Source: Bacillota bacterium
Lineage (GTDB): Bacteria > Bacillota > Sulfobacillia > RBS10-35 > JAJYVN01
Reading direction: 5' to 3'
NCBI GenBank assembly: GCA_021791815.1
Contig: JAJYVV010000020.1
Span: 1-39,077 of the forward strand
DNA: 39,077 bases
The notes beneath the pieces are model-generated. The model searched no databases and was not told where the DNA came from. It saw nothing but the letters and a program-made list of their open reading frames with translations. Below, piece after piece: positions 19,709 to 27,766 of this stretch (the stretch's first letter is position 1; the number at the start of each line of letters is the position of its first letter). A program made the translations under genes and the position numbers.

Positions 19709-20940
19709 CCGCGCTCCTGCAGCCGTCGCCGCAGCCGGGCCTCCACCCGTAGGGGAAGCCCGAGGAGCGCGATGAAGCCCCGCGCGTCGTCGTGCCGGAA
19801 GACGCCGTCGTCGCCGAACGTGGCGAGGCCCGGGTCGTACAGCGAATGGGGGCTCTCCGCGCCGACGGCCTCGGCGCGCCCGCGATACAGCCGGACGCGC
19901 ACGGTTCCGGTCACCGGCTCCTGCGTGCGTTCGACGAAGGCATCCAGCGCCTCGCGCAGCGGGGTGAACCAGAAGCCCTCGTACACCAGGTCGGCGTAGC
20001 GCAGCGCGACCTGCTGCTTGAAGTGCGACGTCTGGCGGTCCAGGACGAGCGCCTCGAGGGCGGCGTGCGCCTCATACAGGATCGAGCCGCCCGGGGTCTC
20101 ATAGACCCCGCGGGACTTCATCCCCACGAGCCGGTTCTCCACCAGGCTGACCGTGCCGACCCCGTGGCGGCCGCCGCGGGCGTTCAGCGCCGAGACGAGG
20201 GCCACGGGATCGAGACGCCGCCCGTCCAGGCCGACCGGGCGGCCACGCTCCCACTCGACGGTGAGCTCCTCCGCCTCCGCCGGCGCCTCCGCCGGAGCCA
20301 CGCTGCGCAGCAGCAGATCGCCTGGCGCCGGCCGCGCAGGATCCTCGAGCACCCCGCCCTCGTGGCTGGTGTGCCAGAGGTTGGCGTCGCGGCTGTAGGG
20401 TTTGGCGGGGGTCACCGGGACGCGCACGCCGCGCTGCGCGGCGTAGGCCATGGCATCCTCGCGGGAGCGGATGTCCCATTCCCGCCAGGGCGCGATGACG
20501 CGCAGGTCGGGGTCCAGCGCCGCGACCGTCAGTTCGAACCGCACCTGGTCGTTGCCCTTGCCGGTCGCGCCGTGCGCGACGGCGTCCGCGCCCTCGGCGT
20601 GCGCGACCTCGACCAGGTGGCGGGCGATGCAGGGGCGCGCAAAGGAGGTCCCGAGCAGGTAGCGGCCCTCGTAGACGGCGCCGGCGCGCAGGACCGGAAA
20701 GGCGAAGTCCCGGAGGAACTCCTCCCGCGCATCCACCACATGGCACCCGTCCGCGCCCGCGGCGAGGGCGTTCCGGCGGACCTGGTCCATGTCGTCGCCC
20801 TGCCCGAGGTCCGCGCACATGCAGACGATGCGCGTCCCGGCGCCGCCGTAATGCTCGCGCAGCCAGGGCACGGCGACGGACGTGTCGAGGCCTCCGGAAT
20901 ACGCGAGGACGATGGCGCGCGGGGCCGGGCCCGTTGGCAC
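19705..20940 (-). CDS. argG: Argininosuccinate synthase
   Basis: This 411-residue enzyme joins citrulline and aspartate using ATP. The PP-loop AYSGGLDTSVAVPWLRE is at the N-terminus, followed by CADLGQGDD, HGATGKGNDQVRFE and the citrulline/aspartate site APWREWDI. KPYSRDANLWHTSHEGG and GVYETPGGSIL mark the C-terminal synthase domain. The GTG at 20940 is preferred because a GAGGGAAGG ribosome binding site lies 5 bases upstream; an ATG at 20967 lacks one. It overlaps argH by 4 bases. The aspartate it uses links it logically to the aspartate-family genes upstream. Confidence 0.96.
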   Translation of the reverse strand: MPTGPAPRAIVLAYSGGLDTSVAVPWLREHYGGAGTRIVCMCADLGQGDDMDQVRRNALAAGADGCHVVDAREEFLRDFAFPVLRAGAVYEGRYLLGTSFARPCIARHLVEVAHAEGADAVAHGATGKGNDQVRFELTVAALDPDLRVIAPWREWDIRSREDAMAYAAQRGVRVPVTPAKPYSRDANLWHTSHEGGVLEDPARPAPGDLLLRSVAPAEAPAEAEELTVEWERGRPVGLDGRRLDPVALVSALNARGGRHGVGTVSLVENRLVGMKSRGVYETPGGSILYEAHAALEALVLDRQTSHFKQQVALRYADLVYEGFWFTPLREALDAFVERTQEPVTGTVRVRLYRGRAEAVGAESPHSLYDPGLATFGDDGVFRHDDARGFIALLGLPLRVEARLRRRLQERG

Positions 20941-21062
20941 GAGAACCCTTCCCTCAGCCCCGGACATGGCGCCGGGGCGGTCTGTCGCTGGAGCCGCGCC
21001 CCGCGGCCCATCCCGTCCGTCGCCGCGAGGGTGGTGCATGCCGGGAGCGAGGCCCACGGCCT

Positions 21063-21488
21063 TCAGCGTTCCGCGCCGGGCTCGGGGGCCGGCGTCGGCC
21101 CTTCCGGCTCGCGGCTGCAGGCGGCGCGCACGCGGCGCGTCACCTCGGCGGCCGACAGGGAGCCGGACCAGCGGTCGAGTTCCTCGCCCTGACGGAAGAG
21201 CACGACGAGGGGGATGCGCCGCACGCCATAGACCGTCGCCGCCATGGGGCTCTCCTCGACGTTGCAGCGCAGCAGCCCGAGGGAGGGCTCGAACGCGCGG
21301 GTGGCCCCCACCAGCGGCGGCTCCGCGACGGCGCACGCCTTGGCCCACGGCGCCCAGAACTCCACGAGCACCGGGATGGGCGACTTGAAGACCAGATCGG
21401 CGAAGGTGGTGTCGGTGACCTCCGCTATGCTCTCCAGGGCGCCATCCCTCCGATCCGGGTGTTCGCACTTCGAGGTCGGCGCCCCCAT
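21063..21488 (-). CDS. Thioredoxin-like protein with altered active site (WAKAC)
   Basis: This 141-residue protein has a thioredoxin fold: VLVEFWAPWAKAC at residues 40-52, NVEESPMAATVYGVRRIP at 76-93 with the cis-proline at Pro93, and LVVLFRQGEEL after it. The canonical WCGPC site reads WAKAC (48-52), so the nucleophilic first cysteine is replaced by alanine and only Cys52 remains. It therefore cannot act as an ordinary dithiol thioredoxin. A monothiol, chaperone-like or binding role is possible but unproven. Other cysteines are at 8, 75 and 124. The ATG at 21488 has GGAG 8 bases upstream; the first 20 residues are polar and may not be conserved. The tail is Pro/Glu-rich. Confidence 0.85.
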   Translation of the reverse strand: MGAPTSKCEHPDRRDGALESIAEVTDTTFADLVFKSPIPVLVEFWAPWAKACAVAEPPLVGATRAFEPSLGLLRCNVEESPMAATVYGVRRIPLVVLFRQGEELDRWSGSLSAAEVTRRVRAACSREPEGPTPAPEPGAER

Positions 21489-21537
21489 CCCCTGCGCTCC
21501 GCCCGGGGGACGGCGGCGCCCCGGGGCGCGAGCCGGC

Positions 21538-22458
21538 TCATGCCTGGGCCCCGGCCGCCCCCGGGCCCCAGACCTCGCCGGCCCAGGACCGGATGCGGTC
21601 CAGGTACCGCTGCGTGGCCGCCAGCGCCGCCTCGCGGTCGCCGGCCCGCGTCACGTTCCCCTCGAACATCAGGGGACCCCCATACCCGGCGTCTCGCAGG
21701 CGACCGAAGATCCAGGCGAAGTCCAGGTTCCCGTCGCCGGGGTTGACGTAGCGGCGGCGCCCGTTCTCGTCGAACGGCCGGCCGTCGTGGTCCTTGACGT
21801 GCACGTTGCGCAGGCGGCCGCCCCAGCGCGGCGCGCACTCGGTCAGCGCCTCGCGCAGGCCGTCGTGCCAGGAGAGGAATTCCAGGTCGAGGTTGACGCC
21901 CAGGCTTTCGCCGCCGGGCGGGGCCGCCCCGGCCGCCCCCGCGATCCGGTCCGCGGCCTGCAGGGCGAGGTCGGCGTTGCGCCAGGGCACGTCCGCCTGG
22001 CAGGGAATCGTCTCCACGAGGAGGTGGACGCCGGAGCGCCATACCTCGGGCAGGATCTCGGCCAGCGCCTCCAGGTTGCGCTGCAGGTGGCGGTCCGAGT
22101 CCGGGAGGTCCCAGAGGTGGATGTTGACGCACGGCGCGCCGAGAACCGCCGCCGCGTCGATGGCGGCGCGCACGAGGTCCTGGCCCAGGCGCCGCTTCTC
22201 CGGCTCCTCGGATCCGAGCAGGCCGCCCACCCGCTTCTCGCCATGCACCACGGCCACCGGGGCCCCAGCCGAGGCGATCACGCGCGCGGCCTCGCGGGCG
22301 TCGGGCCACGAGCCGAACATCAGCACCTCGAAGACGTCGGCCCGCAGGCGGGCCATGCCGTCCGCGACGGCCTCGGGCGTCGCGTAGCCGGGAAACTGCG
22401 AGTAGACCCCCGTGGACACGCCGATGGGCGGCGCCGACGCCGGAACGGACACCCTCAT
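21538..22458 (-). CDS. Sugar phosphate isomerase/epimerase-type TIM barrel protein
   Basis: This 306-residue protein matches the xylose-isomerase-like TIM barrel superfamily (AP endonuclease 2 family). Likely metal-binding or catalytic segments on successive strands are VVHGEK, NIHLWDLPDSDRH, LLVETIP, NLDLEFLSWHDG and NVHVKDHDGR, spaced as in inosose and tagatose-type epimerases. The substrate is not evident. The ATG at 22458 has GGAGG at 22465-22469, 6 bases upstream. It sits between lysC and the thioredoxin-like gene on the same strand; nothing in aspartate or arginine synthesis requires such an enzyme, so the context gives little help. Confidence 0.82.
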   Translation of the reverse strand: MRVSVPASAPPIGVSTGVYSQFPGYATPEAVADGMARLRADVFEVLMFGSWPDAREAARVIASAGAPVAVVHGEKRVGGLLGSEEPEKRRLGQDLVRAAIDAAAVLGAPCVNIHLWDLPDSDRHLQRNLEALAEILPEVWRSGVHLLVETIPCQADVPWRNADLALQAADRIAGAAGAAPPGGESLGVNLDLEFLSWHDGLREALTECAPRWGGRLRNVHVKDHDGRPFDENGRRRYVNPGDGNLDFAWIFGRLRDAGYGGPLMFEGNVTRAGDREAALAATQRYLDRIRSWAGEVWGPGAAGAQA

Positions 22459-22512
22459 CCCGCCCCTCCGCAGCGCGGGCCGCCGCGCCGGAGGGCCGCC
22501 GGGGAAGGCGAA

Positions 22513-22546
22513 CCCGGGGCGGCGGGGCACCCCCGGCCGCCCCGGG
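22513..22546 (-). terminator. GC-rich hairpin between lysC and the TIM barrel gene
   Basis: CCCGGGGCGGC (22513-22523) pairs with 22536-22546, and the enclosed GGGG/CCCC pair extends the stem to about 15 bp with one bulge. It is in the 125-base gap after lysC. It could end or attenuate the hom-lysC transcript. There is no T-run. Confidence 0.5.
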
Positions 22547-22583
22547 CGGCCTCCGCCGTGTCCCGCCGCCCGGCCGACGGCCC

Positions 22584-23837
22584 TCAGGCGCTGCCCGCTT
22601 CCAGGCGGAACTTCGCGTGCACGGCCCGCACCGCCTGCTCCAGGCGGTCCCCGCGCACGAGACAGCTGATCTTGATCTCCGAGGTGCTGATCATCTCGAT
22701 GTTGATCCCGGCCTCGGCGAGCGCCGCGAACATGGCCGCCGCCACGCCGGGATGGGAGGCCATGCCCGCCCCGACCAGGGAGACCTTGCCGTACCCGGGT
22801 TCGGCCAGGACGGACTCGGCCTGCAGGTCGCTCGCCGCGCCCCGGGCCGTCTCCTCGGCGCGCTCGAGGTCTTCGCCCGCCACCGTGAACGCGATGTCGT
22901 TGCGCCCCGCCCGGCTCTGGCTCTGGATGATCATGTCGACGTTGACCTGCGCGTCGGCGAGCGCGGCGAACAGCCGGTGGGCGACGCCCGGCCGGTCCGG
23001 GACGCCGCACAGGGCCAGCTTGGCCACATCCCGGTCGTGGGCGACCCCGCGGGCCACCACCCGATCCTCCACGGCCGCCACCCCCGCAATCTCGGTCCCC
23101 GGCCCGGGCGCGAAGGTGGAGCGAGCCACGATCGTCACGCCGTGGACGAGGCCGCACTCGACGGCGCGGATCTGGAGCACCTGGGCCCCGAGGCGCGCCA
23201 TCTCCATCATCTCCTCATAGGAGATGCGCGGGATGCGCCGCGCCTCGGGAACCACCCGTGGATCCGCGGTATAGACGCCGTCGACGTCGCTGTAGATCTC
23301 GCAGCCGTCGGCGCCGAGGGCCGCCGCCAGGGCGACGGCGGTGGTGTCCGACCCCCCGCGGCCCAGCGTCGTGATCTCGCCTCCGGGGCCGAGCCCCTGG
23401 AAACCGGCGACGACGACCACGCGCCCCGCGCCGACCTCCCGGGAGATGCGGGCGGCGGCGACCGCCCGGATGCTCGCCTTGCGGTGGACGCCGTCCGTGG
23501 TGATGCCGGCCTGCCAGCCCGTGAGCGAGGTCGCGGGGCAACCGATCGCCGTGAGCGCGCTCGCGAGCAGGGCCGCGGACGCCTGCTCCCCCGTGGAGAG
23601 CAGCATGTCGACCTCCCGCGCGGACGGGCGGGAGGCGAGGCGCCGGAGCAGGGCGAGGAGATCGTCGGTGGTGTCGCCCATGGCGGAAACCACGACCACC
23701 AGCCTCCGACCCGCCGCCCGGTCGGCGGCGATGCGGGCGGCCACCCGCCGCATGTGGTCGACGGAGGCCAGGGAACTGCCGCCGAACTTCTGGACGATCA
23801 GCGGTCCCGACGGCCGCGCCGGTTCGGTCCCACCCAA
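22584..23837 (-). CDS. lysC: Aspartate kinase
   Basis: This 417-residue enzyme phosphorylates aspartate, the first step toward lysine, threonine, methionine and diaminopimelate. The kinase domain begins with IVQKFGGSSL and includes LLSTGEQASAALLA, TLGRGGSDTTAVALAAALGA and YSDVDGVYTADPR. Two C-terminal ACT domains (about 260-410), with VDMIIQSQS and INIEMISTSEIKIS, make allosteric feedback likely. The TTG start at 23837 has GGAGG at 23847-23851, 9 bases upstream inside the end of hom, from which it is separated by a single base. It is therefore translationally linked to hom. A lysine riboswitch was not seen. Confidence 0.96.
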   Translation of the reverse strand: MGGTEPARPSGPLIVQKFGGSSLASVDHMRRVAARIAADRAAGRRLVVVVSAMGDTTDDLLALLRRLASRPSAREVDMLLSTGEQASAALLASALTAIGCPATSLTGWQAGITTDGVHRKASIRAVAAARISREVGAGRVVVVAGFQGLGPGGEITTLGRGGSDTTAVALAAALGADGCEIYSDVDGVYTADPRVVPEARRIPRISYEEMMEMARLGAQVLQIRAVECGLVHGVTIVARSTFAPGPGTEIAGVAAVEDRVVARGVAHDRDVAKLALCGVPDRPGVAHRLFAALADAQVNVDMIIQSQSRAGRNDIAFTVAGEDLERAEETARGAASDLQAESVLAEPGYGKVSLVGAGMASHPGVAAAMFAALAEAGINIEMISTSEIKISCLVRGDRLEQAVRAVHAKFRLEAGSA

Positions 23838-23838
23838 C

Positions 23839-25251
23839 CTAGAGATCCTCCGGGGCGAGGCGCAGGACCGCGGAGATGCCGGCCACGGCCTCGAGATGGC
23901 GCAGGCCCGCGATCGCCCTCTGCAGGCGGTCCTCCCGCACCTCGTGGGTCACGATGATCAGGTCGGCGACGGGTCCGGCCGCGCCGCTGCGCTCCCCCGG
24001 CCCCTCGGGCGCGGCCAGCGTCGGTCCCTGCAGGACCGAGAGGATGCTGACGCCCGAGCGGCCGAACACGCCGGCGATCTTGGCCAGGACCCCGACGCGG
24101 TCGGGGACGAGGAGGCGGACGTAGAAGCGCGACGGCACGGCCCCGATGCCGTCGAAGGGCCGGCGGTAGAAGCAGGTGCACTCCGTCTGACGGACGCCGG
24201 TGCCGTGGCGCCGGACCGCGTCCATCAGGTCCCCCAGGATCGCGCTCGCCGTGGGCAGGGCCCCGGCGCCGGAGCCATAGAACATGGCGTCGCCGATCGC
24301 GTCGCCCTGCACATACACGGCGTTGAAGGCATCGCTCACCGCGGCCAGCGGGTGCGCCACCGGAACGAGGGTGGGATGCACCCGCATCGTCACGCGCCCG
24401 TCGCGCAGTTCGGAGATCGCGAGCAGCTTGACGGTCCAGCCCATGCGGCGCGCGTAGGCCACGTCGGCGGCCGACACCCCGCGGATGCCCTCGACGTGCA
24501 CGTCGGCCATCCGGCAGCGCACAGAGTAGGCGATGGACGACAGGATGCACAGCTTGCGGGCCGCGTCCAGCCCGTCCACGTCGGCGCTCGGATCCGCCTC
24601 CGCGTAGCCCGCGGCCTGCGCCTCCGCGAGGGCCGCCTCCAGCGAACTGCCGTCGCGCGTCATGCGCGTCAGCATGTAGTTGGTCGTGCCGTTGAGGATG
24701 CCGGCCACGCGCCGGACGCTGTTGCCGGCCAGGCTCTCCTTGAGCGCCCGCACGATGGGGATGCCGCCGCCGACGGCCGCCTCGAAGTAGACGTCCGCCC
24801 CGCCGGCCTCCGCGGCCGCCCACACCTCGCGCCCGTGGTCGGCCATGACGTCCTTGTTGGCCGTGACCACCGTCTTGCCCGCCCGCAGGGCCCTCAGGAT
24901 GTATTCGAGGGCGGCCCCGGTGCCGCCCATGGCCTCGACGACGACGTCCACCCCGGGATCGGCGAGCGCCTGATCGGCGCGGGTGGTCACCAGGTGCGCG
25001 GGCACCGCCGGCCCGCGCGGCTTGCCGGCGTCCCGGACCACCACGTGGGCGATGTCGATGGGGCGGCCGACCTTCCGCTCGATGTCGGCGCGGTTTCGCT
25101 CCAGCACGGTCAGCAGGCCGCCACCCACGGTGCCGCACCCCAGGAGCGCGACGCGGACGGGCCGCGGGCCCGGGACGGACGCGCCGCCCACGGCCGCCGC
25201 GCGGCGGCGGGCGGCGCGTGGGGCTCCGGCCCGCGGCGATAGGGTCGACAA
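23839..25251 (-). CDS. hom: Homoserine dehydrogenase
   Basis: This 470-residue enzyme reduces aspartate semialdehyde to homoserine for threonine and methionine. It has the NAD(P)-binding VALLGCGTVGGG, the TANKDVMADHG motif, the catalytic-region YFEAAVGGGIPI, ILNGTTNYMLTRM and DPSADVDGLDAARKL, and a C-terminal ACT domain (FYVRLLVPDRVGVLAKIAG) for feedback control. The TTG at 25251 is chosen because GAGGAGA lies 9 bases upstream at 25261-25267; this gives about 35 Arg/Ala-rich residues before the Rossmann fold, longer than usual. A GTG close to the fold has no ribosome binding site. It heads the hom-lysC unit, which has no thrB or thrC. Confidence 0.94.
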   Translation of the reverse strand: MSTLSPRAGAPRAARRRAAAVGGASVPGPRPVRVALLGCGTVGGGLLTVLERNRADIERKVGRPIDIAHVVVRDAGKPRGPAVPAHLVTTRADQALADPGVDVVVEAMGGTGAALEYILRALRAGKTVVTANKDVMADHGREVWAAAEAGGADVYFEAAVGGGIPIVRALKESLAGNSVRRVAGILNGTTNYMLTRMTRDGSSLEAALAEAQAAGYAEADPSADVDGLDAARKLCILSSIAYSVRCRMADVHVEGIRGVSAADVAYARRMGWTVKLLAISELRDGRVTMRVHPTLVPVAHPLAAVSDAFNAVYVQGDAIGDAMFYGSGAGALPTASAILGDLMDAVRRHGTGVRQTECTCFYRRPFDGIGAVPSRFYVRLLVPDRVGVLAKIAGVFGRSGVSILSVLQGPTLAAPEGPGERSGAAGPVADLIIVTHEVREDRLQRAIAGLRHLEAVAGISAVLRLAPEDL

Positions 25252-25329
25252 CGGGTGTGCTCTCCTCAGGGCGCGGCTGCGCGCGGTGGGGCGCCGCTCG
25301 CCGCGTGCGGACGGGCGGAGCCCTGGCCG

Positions 25330-25358
25330 AGTGTAGCAGACGTGCGGCCCGGGCAACC
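25330..25358 (-). promoter_or_regulatory. Extended -10 promoter upstream of hom
   Basis: On the minus strand TGCTACACT provides an extended -10 (TACACT at 25330-25335). A GGTTGC/TTGCCC -35-like block lies at 25351-25358, 15-17 bases away. Transcription would start near 25323, giving a leader of about 70 bases before the hom TTG. It sits in the 114-base gap after the SWIM gene. Confidence 0.55.
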
Positions 25359-25365
25359 AGCGGCT

Positions 25366-26361
25366 TCAGGCCGGCGCGCCCTGGAACACCTCCAGGACCT
25401 CGCGGCACCGGGCTCCCGCGGCCTCGGGCAGCCGGGGCGACACCGCGAGGCGCGCGGCGAGTTCTTCGTCCCACAGCAACGCCGCGGCCTGGGCCTCAAA
25501 CGGACCGGCGAGCGTGGGCACCGCGGCGGCGAACGCCGCGAGCCAGCGGCGCTCGCCCCCCAGGCCCGCGGGCAGGGCGCACGCCAGCCGCGCCAGGTGC
25601 GGAGCCAGTTCCGGCGGCAGCGCGGCGGCCGTTCCGCCGACAAGCTGCGCCGCCTCGAGCTGGGCCTCCAGGTGCCGGGCCCATGGCCGGATCGCGGGCT
25701 CGGGGAGGTCGGCGCACAGCAGCGTCAGCCACCAGGCCAGTTGGCGCAAACCCACCGCGGTGGCCGCTCCCGGGCGCGGCACCGGGGACCCCGGCGGTCC
25801 CGCGATGCGGGATCCGAGCAGAAGGGCGGCCTCCGGCCAGCGGCCGGCCTCGCGGCTGTCCTCCCGGAACCGCTCCCACTCCTGCAGGCAGGCTCCGGGC
25901 GGGGCCTGGTCCCACTCGGACGGGGCGGTCGCGGCGGCCAGGGCGCCGGTCAGGTCGCGGCCTTCCTCCGCCACATCGCAAAGCAGCGCGGCGAGCTCCG
26001 CGGACGGCAAGCGCCGCAGGCGTTCCTCGACCCGCTCCAGGGCGAGGAACTCCTCCGGCCGCAGGACCCAGAGCTGCAGCAGGGCGAGCACGTGCTTGCA
26101 GAACGGGCGGCGGGACGGACAGGCGCAGCGCGGGGTGATCGAGGGCGGCCCGCCCTCCTCGGGCCGGCGGACCTCCGCGCCGCACGCATAGACGTCCTCG
26201 GTGCCCCGCACCTCGGCGGCGAGGCGGCGGCTGCGCCGGCGGGGCCGGAGGATGAAGCCCAGGTCCACGTAGTCCCGGGCGGCCTCGAGCAGGCCGCGCG
26301 CCGCCAAGGGGAACAGGTCCGCCTCCCGGAGGGTCGCGGGGCCGTCGTCCGCGGGCGCCAT
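25366..26361 (-). CDS. SWIM zinc-finger domain protein
   Basis: This is a 331-residue protein of unknown function. A SWIM-type zinc ligand set is clear at Cys79-Ala-Cys81, Cys88-Lys-His90 (CACPSRRPFCKH), preceded by a basic PRRRSRR stretch near 40-46. The rest is helical and Leu/Ala-rich without recognisable catalytic motifs. SWIM domains bind DNA or protein, and in many bacteria stand-alone SWIM proteins neighbour SNF2-type helicases; no helicase is next to this one. The ATG at 26361 overlaps the minE stop (ATGA), with a GTG one codon earlier as alternative, so it is probably translated with minE. Its link to division is positional only. Confidence 0.8.
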   Translation of the reverse strand: MAPADDGPATLREADLFPLAARGLLEAARDYVDLGFILRPRRRSRRLAAEVRGTEDVYACGAEVRRPEEGGPPSITPRCACPSRRPFCKHVLALLQLWVLRPEEFLALERVEERLRRLPSAELAALLCDVAEEGRDLTGALAAATAPSEWDQAPPGACLQEWERFREDSREAGRWPEAALLLGSRIAGPPGSPVPRPGAATAVGLRQLAWWLTLLCADLPEPAIRPWARHLEAQLEAAQLVGGTAAALPPELAPHLARLACALPAGLGGERRWLAAFAAAVPTLAGPFEAQAAALLWDEELAARLAVSPRLPEAAGARCREVLEVFQGAPA

Positions 26362-26675
26362 CACGGTGCCGCGCCGACGCCGGGCCCGAGGGCCTCGCCC
26401 CCGCCGGGCAGGGGACCGCGCTTCACGCGGCGCACGGGGATGGAGGCGACGAGGGCCACGGCGTCCTTCTCCGTCTGCAGCTGCACGTCCATCGACGCCT
26501 CGTCGATGTCCAGATAGCGGGAGATCACCCGGATGAGGTCGACCTTGAGGGCCTCCCAGACGTGCGGGGCGACCGTGGCGCGGTCGTGGACCAGGACCAT
26601 GCGCAGGCGCTCCTTGGCCACGTCCTTGCTGGCCGACCCTTCCCGCAGGAACAGGCGCTGGATCAATTCGAGCAT
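26361..26675 (-). CDS. minE: Cell division topological specificity factor MinE
   Basis: This 104-residue protein stimulates MinD ATPase and keeps the MinCD division inhibitor away from midcell. The N-terminal membrane and MinD-interacting part includes LIQRLFLREGSASKDVAKERLRMV-type spacing (residues 4-27), then LVHDRATVAPHVWEALKVD and the dimerisation strands ISRYLDIDEASMDVQLQ. The C-terminus adds a Gly/Pro-rich tail of about 15 residues. The ATG at 26675 has a GGGGG-type ribosome binding site. It is third in the minC-minD-minE order, 125 bases after minD, and overlaps the SWIM gene. Confidence 0.94.
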   Translation of the reverse strand: MLELIQRLFLREGSASKDVAKERLRMVLVHDRATVAPHVWEALKVDLIRVISRYLDIDEASMDVQLQTEKDAVALVASIPVRRVKRGPLPGGGEALGPGVGAAP

Positions 26676-26800
26676 TGGCCATCCCCCGGTTCCTGCGAAG
26701 TCTGCGGCCGGCCCCCGCGCCCGCTCCCCGGCCGCCCCGGTCCCGGCGGGGAGTGGGCCCCGACACCCGCCTCGACACCACGGCCGGGACCCCGCCCGCC

Positions 26801-27598
26801 CTAGCGGGTGCTGCCAAACATCCGCTTCAGCCGGCCCAGGAACCCATTCGTTTCATCCAGGTTCATGAACGGCACGTCCTCCCCGAGCACCCGGCGCGCG
26901 ATGTTGCGGAAGGCGACGCCCGCGCGCGAGCCCTGGGACAGCGCCGCGGGTTCGCCGCGGTTGGTGCTGACCACGATGGACTCGTCGTCCGGAACGACGC
27001 CCAGGAGCTCGATCGCGAGGATGTCGAGGATGTCGGAGATGCCCAGCATGTCGCCGCGCCGGACCATGGCCGGCCGGATGCGGTTGCAGATCAGGCGCGG
27101 CGGCGGCATGCTCTCGGCCTCGAGGAGGCCGATGATGCGGTCCGCGTCACGGACCGACGACACCTCCGGCGTGGCGACGATGATGGCCGTGTCGGCCCCG
27201 GCGATGGCGTTCTTGAAGCCCTGTTCGATCCCCGCCGGGGAGTCCACCAGGACAAAGTCGAACTCGGCTTTGAGCTCCTTGCACAACTGCCTCATCTGGT
27301 CCGGTGTCACGGCGGTCTTGTCCTTGGTCTGCGCCGCCGGCAGCAGGCAGAGGTTGTCAAACCGCTTGTCCTTGATCAGGGCCTGGTTGAGGCGGCAGTA
27401 GCCCTCCACGACATCGACCAGATGATAGACGATCCGGTTCTCCAGGCCCATCACCACATCCAGGTTCCGCAGCCCGATGTCCGCGTCGATCAGAACGACC
27501 GACTTGCCGAGGGAGGCGAGCGCCGCGCCCAGATTCGCGGACGTGGTCGTCTTGCCGACGCCACCCTTCCCGGACGTGATGACGATGACCTCAGACAA
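26801..27598 (-). CDS. minD: Septum site-determining ATPase MinD
   Basis: This 265-residue ParA-type ATPase recruits MinC to the membrane. It has the deviant Walker A KGGVGKTTTSANLG near the N-terminus, LIDADIGLRNLD, FVLVDSPAGIEQGF and the C-terminal amphipathic membrane-targeting helix FLGRLKRMFG. The TTG at 27598 is the best start because the protein then begins MSEVIVITSGKGG as in other MinD proteins, with GGAGG 11 bases upstream. A longer in-frame extension is Ala-rich and unlike the family. It follows minC by about 170 bases. Confidence 0.96.
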   Translation of the reverse strand: MSEVIVITSGKGGVGKTTTSANLGAALASLGKSVVLIDADIGLRNLDVVMGLENRIVYHLVDVVEGYCRLNQALIKDKRFDNLCLLPAAQTKDKTAVTPDQMRQLCKELKAEFDFVLVDSPAGIEQGFKNAIAGADTAIIVATPEVSSVRDADRIIGLLEAESMPPPRLICNRIRPAMVRRGDMLGISDILDILAIELLGVVPDDESIVVSTNRGEPAALSQGSRAGVAFRNIARRVLGEDVPFMNLDETNGFLGRLKRMFGSTR

Positions 27599-27766
27599 TG
27601 CCTGCTCTGCCTCCCCGGTCGCCGCCGCCTCGGCCGTGGACGGGGCGGCCCTCCCCGCGCACCCTGCCACCCGCCGGGGCGCCGGCCTCGCATCCCGCGT
27701 CGCGCGCCCGCCCTGGCCCCCAGCCCCGCCGCGAAACCGCCCGCGAGCCAGGCCGGGCAGGGCGCG

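Noticed and set aside
25252-25365. Possible lysine or SAM riboswitch, or T-box, ahead of hom-lysC
   Set aside because: The leader is only about 70 bases and lacks the conserved motifs of these elements.
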